Assembly: GCA_035294325.1 (NCBI GenBank)
Contig: DATGLE010000093.1
Span: forward strand, 1-27,330
Reading direction: 5' to 3'
DNA: 27,330 nucleotides
From: DATGLE01 sp035294325
GTDB lineage: Bacteria > Chloroflexota > Ktedonobacteria > Ktedonobacterales > Ktedonobacteraceae
Below are positions 23,631 to 27,330 of the stretch, one piece after another. The translations under genes were made by a program, and so were the position numbers. Position 1 is the first letter of the stretch, and each line of letters starts with the position of its first letter. Under the pieces are notes generated by a model that saw only the letters and a list, made by a program, of their open reading frames with translations, was not told the origin of the DNA and did no database searches.

Positions 23631-23655
23631 AGGCTTGCAAGCGAGCCTCGTGCGA

Positions 23656-24567
23656 TTATCCTTTCAGAGAACCGGCCATCAACCCCTCCACGATCTGCTT
23701 CTGGAAGACGAGCGTCAGGATGAAGACCGGCACAATCACAATCAGCGCCATTGCCGCCTCATTGCCCCAGGCTACCGTCTGGTACTGCGGGTTCACCGCC
23801 GCCTGCGTGATGCCGATGGTCAGTGTCTGCGACGCGCTCGATCTGCTGAAGATCAGGGGGAAGAAGAACTCGTCCCAGCTTGCCACCAGGTTCAGCAAAA
23901 AGAGCGTCGCGATAGCCGGGCGCAGCACCGGGATCACCACATGCCAGAGCGTCGTCAGGAAGTTGGCCCCGTCGATCTGCGCCGCCTCCTCCAGTTCGAT
24001 GGGGATCTGGCGCACGAACGAGGTCATGATCCACACGCTTGTCGGCAGCAGGAAGCTCACCAGCAGAATCACGAGACCCTGAATCGAGTCCAGCAGCGAG
24101 AGATTCTCGAACATCTGGAAGAGCGGGATAATCATCGCAATCGTCGGCAGATAGCCCGAGAGTAGAATGCCCAGAAAAAGCGCGTTGCTGCCGGGGAAGC
24201 GAATGCGCGCGAAGGCGTAGGCCGCCAGCAGGCAGACCAGGACCGAGAAAAAGGCCGAGAGCAGCGCCAGCAGCGAGCTATTGATAAACTGCTGGCCCAG
24301 CGGCACGACCTGCGCCACCGTCTGGAAATTGATGAGCGAGGGGTGCCTGGGGAAGTAGTTGAGCGGCACTGTGAATAGCTCGCTCATCGGTGTGAAGGCC
24401 GACAGCACGATCCAGTAGATCGGCAGCAGCGTGATAATCACGAAGAGCGCGACCAGTACATAGAGTATGACCGTCCAGATAGTCTTGCGTACAGGCCGGT
24501 AATGCGTGTGGCGCTGGCGCTGTTCGGCAGGTGCCGCCGGTGGAGCATAGGTCTCGGTAGTAGACAT
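23656..24567 (-). CDS. carbohydrate ABC transporter permease, MalG type
   Basis: This inner-membrane permease of about 303 residues has a Pro-rich cytoplasmic N-terminus (about 1-30), then about six membrane helices. The EAA loop that contacts the ATPase reads EEAAQIDGANFLTTLWHVVIPVLRP, matching the MalG class. AAGGAGG lies just upstream; of the two adjacent ATG codons, the second (24567) has the better spacing and 24570 is possible. The ribosome-binding site overlaps the stop of the other permease gene, so the two are cotranslated. The last gene of the operon; no ATPase gene follows. Confidence 0.9.
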   Translation of the reverse strand: MSTTETYAPPAAPAEQRQRHTHYRPVRKTIWTVILYVLVALFVIITLLPIYWIVLSAFTPMSELFTVPLNYFPRHPSLINFQTVAQVVPLGQQFINSSLLALLSAFFSVLVCLLAAYAFARIRFPGSNALFLGILLSGYLPTIAMIIPLFQMFENLSLLDSIQGLVILLVSFLLPTSVWIMTSFVRQIPIELEEAAQIDGANFLTTLWHVVIPVLRPAIATLFLLNLVASWDEFFFPLIFSRSSASQTLTIGITQAAVNPQYQTVAWGNEAAMALIVIVPVFILTLVFQKQIVEGLMAGSLKG

Positions 24568-24578
24568 CATACACCTCC

Positions 24579-25514
24579 TTATAGCGCCTGTTCGCTACGT
24601 CGCATGAACAGGAAAAAGACGACACACAGGAAGAGGACGATCACAAAGGCGAAGACCGCCACGGCTGAACCATAGCCATAATAGAGACCGGTAAAGGCCA
24701 GTTGATAGACCTGGTAGGAGAGCAGCGAGGTCGAGTGGCCGGGACCGCCCTGCGTCAGCCCATAAACCAGATCGAAGGTCAGCACGCGATAGGTCGAGAC
24801 GAAGATCAATAGAGTAAAGATCAGCGGCGCCAGCATGGGCAGCACAACCGAGTAGAAGGTGCGCCAGGCTGAAGCGCCATCGACGCGCGCGGCTTCGTAG
24901 AGTTCGCGCGGGATATTTTGCAGTCCAGCCAGGATGATGAGCGCGGCCCAGGGCGAATTTTTCCATACATCGAGAATGATGACGACGATACGCGCCAGGT
25001 CGGGATTAGCGAGCCAGATGGGGCGGAAGGGCAGGACGCGGGCGATCAGGTCATCGATCATACCAAACTGGCTATTGAACATCCATTGCGAGGCCGTCGC
25101 GACGACGATGGCCGGCATAGCCCACGGCAGCAGATTAACGGCCCGCACGATGCCGCGTCCCCGGAACGCCTTGTTAAGCAGCAGAGCGATGCCCATTGCG
25201 TAGACCAGTTGAACCGCTGTTGAGACTGCGGTGAAGATGAAGGTGAACGAGAGGGACTGGAGGATCACCGGATCCTGGAACATGCGTGTGAAGTTAGCCA
25301 GGCCGATGAAACGCTGCGTGCCGGCCAGGGGACTGTTGTTGGTAAAGCTCTGCCAGATGGTGTTCAGGAAGGGGTAGATGGCGACGGCCAGGCGCCAGAT
25401 CACCGCCGGCGCCACAAGGATATAGCCGAGCATGATAAGCCTGATGCGCCGGCGCCGTGTTCCCGCTGTGGCTCTGGCACTCGGGACCTTTGCGGCCTCT
25501 ATATCTACGTACAT
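24579..25514 (-). CDS. carbohydrate ABC transporter permease, MalF type
   Basis: The 311-residue product is the MalF-class partner of the permease downstream. A basic N-terminus (about 1-30, with TRRRRIRL) is followed by about six membrane helices. The EAA loop reads YEAARVDGASAWRTFYSVVLPMLAP. The start at 25514 was chosen because AGAGAGG lies 6 nt upstream; the frame stays open to 25799 but that extension is translated tandem repeat and very rich in Pro, Ser and Arg. It is separated from the binding-protein gene by 299 nt of repeats, an unusual gap within such operons. Confidence 0.9.
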   Translation of the reverse strand: MYVDIEAAKVPSARATAGTRRRRIRLIMLGYILVAPAVIWRLAVAIYPFLNTIWQSFTNNSPLAGTQRFIGLANFTRMFQDPVILQSLSFTFIFTAVSTAVQLVYAMGIALLLNKAFRGRGIVRAVNLLPWAMPAIVVATASQWMFNSQFGMIDDLIARVLPFRPIWLANPDLARIVVIILDVWKNSPWAALIILAGLQNIPRELYEAARVDGASAWRTFYSVVLPMLAPLIFTLLIFVSTYRVLTFDLVYGLTQGGPGHSTSLLSYQVYQLAFTGLYYGYGSAVAVFAFVIVLFLCVVFFLFMRRSEQAL

Positions 25515-25540
25515 ATGCATCCTCTCTTCTGCGCAGGCGG

Positions 25541-25738
25541 GGCCTGGTTCACCAGACCCTCGTCTGGTGAACCCGGACGGGGCCAGGGGTGAACCAGACA
25601 AGGGTCTGGCGAACCCGGCCGGGGCCAGGGGTGAAACCGACGAGGGCCTGGCGAACCAGACGGGGGCCTGGTGAACCAGACGGGGGCCTGGCGAACCAGA
25701 CGAGGGCCTGGCGAACCAGACGACCGCAAGGGTCGTCT
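25541..25738. repeat. 20-bp tandem repeat with hairpins between binding-protein and permease genes
   Basis: About nine units of 20-22 bp lie head to tail. The last four are exactly 20 bp long, of the form GACGRGGGCCTGGYGAACCA, at 25639-25718; earlier units are diverged. GGTTCACCAGAC (25546-25557) pairs perfectly with GTCTGGTGAACC (25562-25573), a 12-bp stem. The array ends in AGACGACC/GGTCGTCT (25718-25725 with 25731-25738). In mRNA of the minus strand this would form hairpins 3' of the binding-protein cistron. Confidence 0.75.
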
Positions 25739-25813
25739 CTACATTTCTTGCCCCTGGTTTCCCTCTCATTGCCGCTTTCTCGCTGGCCCCATTGCTCATC
25801 GTCCGCTACACCG

Positions 25814-27136
25814 TTACTGTCCCTGCAACGCCTGGTTTACGGCCTGCTGGCCCTGGCTGACGCAGGTATTCAGATCGATCTGGTCGTTCAAGTACTTGTT
25901 GACCACGGCCTCGAATGCGTCGGAGACGCGTTGGGCCTGCGCTGTGATAGGCCGGTAGTGCAACTGCACGTTTTGCACATAGTCGGCATCGCTCTGGGCC
26001 TGTGGCAGCGCCTTCTGTACCGCCGGATCGGAGAGCGCGGCGGTGCGCGATGGCGTATTGCCGGTCTTGGCGAGCAGGATCTCCGATTGCAGGGAGGCGG
26101 CGTAATCGATGAATCGGGCTGCCGCGTCGGGGTATTTGGAGTACTTGTTGATAGACCAGCCCCAGTTGGCGATGATGGTGCCGTTATTGTTCGGCCCCTT
26201 CGGCGGATGCGCCACCCCCAGCTTATAGCCGTTCTTGACGACCTGGGGAAAGTTGAGGATGCCGGCGTAGATGCCGTCCCATGTAATCCACATTGCCAGC
26301 TTGCCACTCTCAAAGGCGGTGGTCAGCGAGGTATAGTCGGCGGTCACAGTATCGGGGGGAGCGATCTTGTAGACATGGATCATGTCGTGGACGAGCTTGA
26401 GCGCCTGCTGTGAACCCGGTGCGGTCATGTGCAGCGGATCGCCGCCGGCCTGGCCCATCCAGTAGCACATCTCGTTGAAGAGTTCGGTATTGCCGCTCTT
26501 GCCGGCGATGCCGATACCATAGACGCCGTTGCCGGTAAGCTTCTGACCGGCGGCGATGAGTTCGTCCCAGGTCGTCGGCACGCTGATGCCAGCTTTGTCG
26601 AAGAGATCCTTGCGATAGAAGAAAATGACGGCGCCAAAGTTGGCGGGGAGGCGATAGCGATGGCCGTTGTAGGTGCTCAGCTTGAGCTGTGCGGGGGCAA
26701 TCGCGGAAAAGTTCTCCGCGTTAATCTTATCCTCAAGCGGCAGCAGCCAGCCTGCATTACTGAAAGTTGCGGTCATGAAGTCGTCGAGCCAGAGCACATC
26801 CAGGCCAGTATAGCCGGAAGAGAGATAGGTCGTCATTTTCTGTACGTCATCGCCAAAGACCTGCGGCAACTGGAAGTAGTTGACCTTGATGCCGGTCTTC
26901 TTGGTGAAGCCATTGAAGACGGCGAGCAGGTCCTGCTGGGGAGTAACGTTGGTCCAGTACGCTACGGTAATGGATTGCGGATTAGAAGATGAGCCGCTGC
27001 TGCTGCCGCCACCGCAGGCCGCGAGGAAATCGGCTACAGTAACGCCTGCTGCCAGGCCCGCCGCCCCCTGCCCCGCGCGACGAAGCAAATCCCTGCGAGT
27101 GATGACGCTCAACGCGTCATCGCTAACTCGTGCCAT
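25814..27136 (-). CDS. sugar ABC transporter substrate-binding lipoprotein
   Basis: The 440-residue product is an extracellular solute-binding protein of family 1 (MalE-like). The N-terminus has a twin-arginine motif, TRRDLL with R14-R15, and a lipobox FLAAC giving lipid-modified C41, followed by a Gly/Ser linker. The mature part shows the typical ITVAYWTNVTPQQDLLAVFNGFTKKTGIKVNY start, FFYRKDLFDKAGISVPTTWDEL and WGWSINKYSKYPDAAARFIDY. Export by Tat suggests folding before export. ATG at 27136 follows AAAGGAG by about 9 nt; the frame from 27202 lacks one. It heads an operon with two permeases. The sugar bound is unknown. Confidence 0.92.
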   Translation of the reverse strand: MARVSDDALSVITRRDLLRRAGQGAAGLAAGVTVADFLAACGGGSSSGSSSNPQSITVAYWTNVTPQQDLLAVFNGFTKKTGIKVNYFQLPQVFGDDVQKMTTYLSSGYTGLDVLWLDDFMTATFSNAGWLLPLEDKINAENFSAIAPAQLKLSTYNGHRYRLPANFGAVIFFYRKDLFDKAGISVPTTWDELIAAGQKLTGNGVYGIGIAGKSGNTELFNEMCYWMGQAGGDPLHMTAPGSQQALKLVHDMIHVYKIAPPDTVTADYTSLTTAFESGKLAMWITWDGIYAGILNFPQVVKNGYKLGVAHPPKGPNNNGTIIANWGWSINKYSKYPDAAARFIDYAASLQSEILLAKTGNTPSRTAALSDPAVQKALPQAQSDADYVQNVQLHYRPITAQAQRVSDAFEAVVNKYLNDQIDLNTCVSQGQQAVNQALQGQ

Positions 27137-27244
27137 TGGTCTATCTCCTTTGAGTAAATAATCGCGGTGGTGGGTGCCACACGCCATTGATAAGAGCTGC
27201 AAGCAGCGCAGCCTTCTTCGTTGTCGCTATGATGACAAATGACC

Positions 27245-27260
27245 GGGCGAGCGCTCGCCC
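27245..27260. promoter_or_regulatory. 16-bp perfect palindrome upstream of the ABC operon
   Basis: GGGCGAGCGCTCGCCC is a perfect 16-bp palindrome with no loop, 108 nt before the start of the binding-protein gene. Its position would suit an operator for a LacI/GntR-type sugar regulator, but it could equally be a short member of the intergenic repeats. No clear -35/-10 pair was found between 27137 and 27330. Confidence 0.3.
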
Positions 27261-27330
27261 TGGCAATGGCTTCATCTCCGGCCAGTCTACCCGGGGATAT
27301 GTACCACAATTACACTTTCAGGCGCCTTAG

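Noticed and set aside
25541..25738. possible CRISPR array
   Set aside because: Units are head to tail at 20-22 bp with no unique spacers and there are no cas genes.
25589..26413. 274-residue plus-strand open frame across the tandem repeats
   Set aside because: It begins in repeats and continues antisense to the binding-protein gene; no domain or ribosome-binding site.

Overview
The window reads as chromosome from a moderately GC-rich, repeat-laden member of the Chloroflexota, most likely a Ktedonobacteria-type soil bacterium. This is an inference from gene style: a NACHT-HEAT protein, an RskA/ECF pair, Tat-exported sugar-binding lipoprotein, several fused sugar oxidoreductases, and hairpin repeats between genes. 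No rRNA, tRNA, CRISPR array or intact insertion sequence was seen.

Layout. 1-530: a small two-helix membrane protein gene with a good intrinsic terminator. 531-956: repeat-filled gap. 957-3204 (minus strand): anti-sigma factor, ECF sigma factor and a Tat-exported ferritin-like protein, in that transcriptional order. 3357-23544 (plus strand): YqeY-like protein; cysteinyl-tRNA synthetase fused to a family 2 glycosyltransferase; ThuA-like/Gfo-Idh-MocA fusion; sugar-type MFS transporter with a YkoP-like tail; 1444-residue NACHT-HEAT protein; HyuA-HyuB (5-oxoprolinase-like) fusion overlapping a LON-domain gene; a small basic protein translationally coupled to a Gfo-Idh-MocA/aldo-keto reductase fusion; a D-2-hydroxyacid dehydrogenase; and a VOC-fold protein. 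23656-27136 (minus strand): a carbohydrate ABC importer (binding lipoprotein, two permeases) without its own ATPase gene.

How the genes fit. Much of the content handles sugars or small oxidised acids: two transport systems, two NAD(P)-type sugar oxidoreductase fusions, a hydroxyacid dehydrogenase and a hydantoinase/oxoprolinase. The sigma/anti-sigma pair probably controls an envelope or oxidative stress response that may include the ferritin-like protein. The NACHT-HEAT protein is a signalling or defence-type STAND ATPase with no recognisable effector domain.

The most unusual feature is the intergenic DNA. Most gaps longer than about 100 bp hold a long, near-perfect inverted repeat (arms 24-35 nt, loops usually 3-5 nt) whose core sequence is different in each copy, while the flanks are shared between copies (CTGCGGTGCTCA on the left, GCAGAGCCGCAC on the right). 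Two copies are bounded by related terminal inverted repeats (TTAGAGCGTGTCTGA type). A second repeat family, beginning ATGTCATCCTGA, supplies the last codons and stop of two unrelated genes. A third, a 20-bp tandem repeat, lies between the binding-protein and permease genes of the ABC operon, where E. coli malE-malF carries REP sequences.
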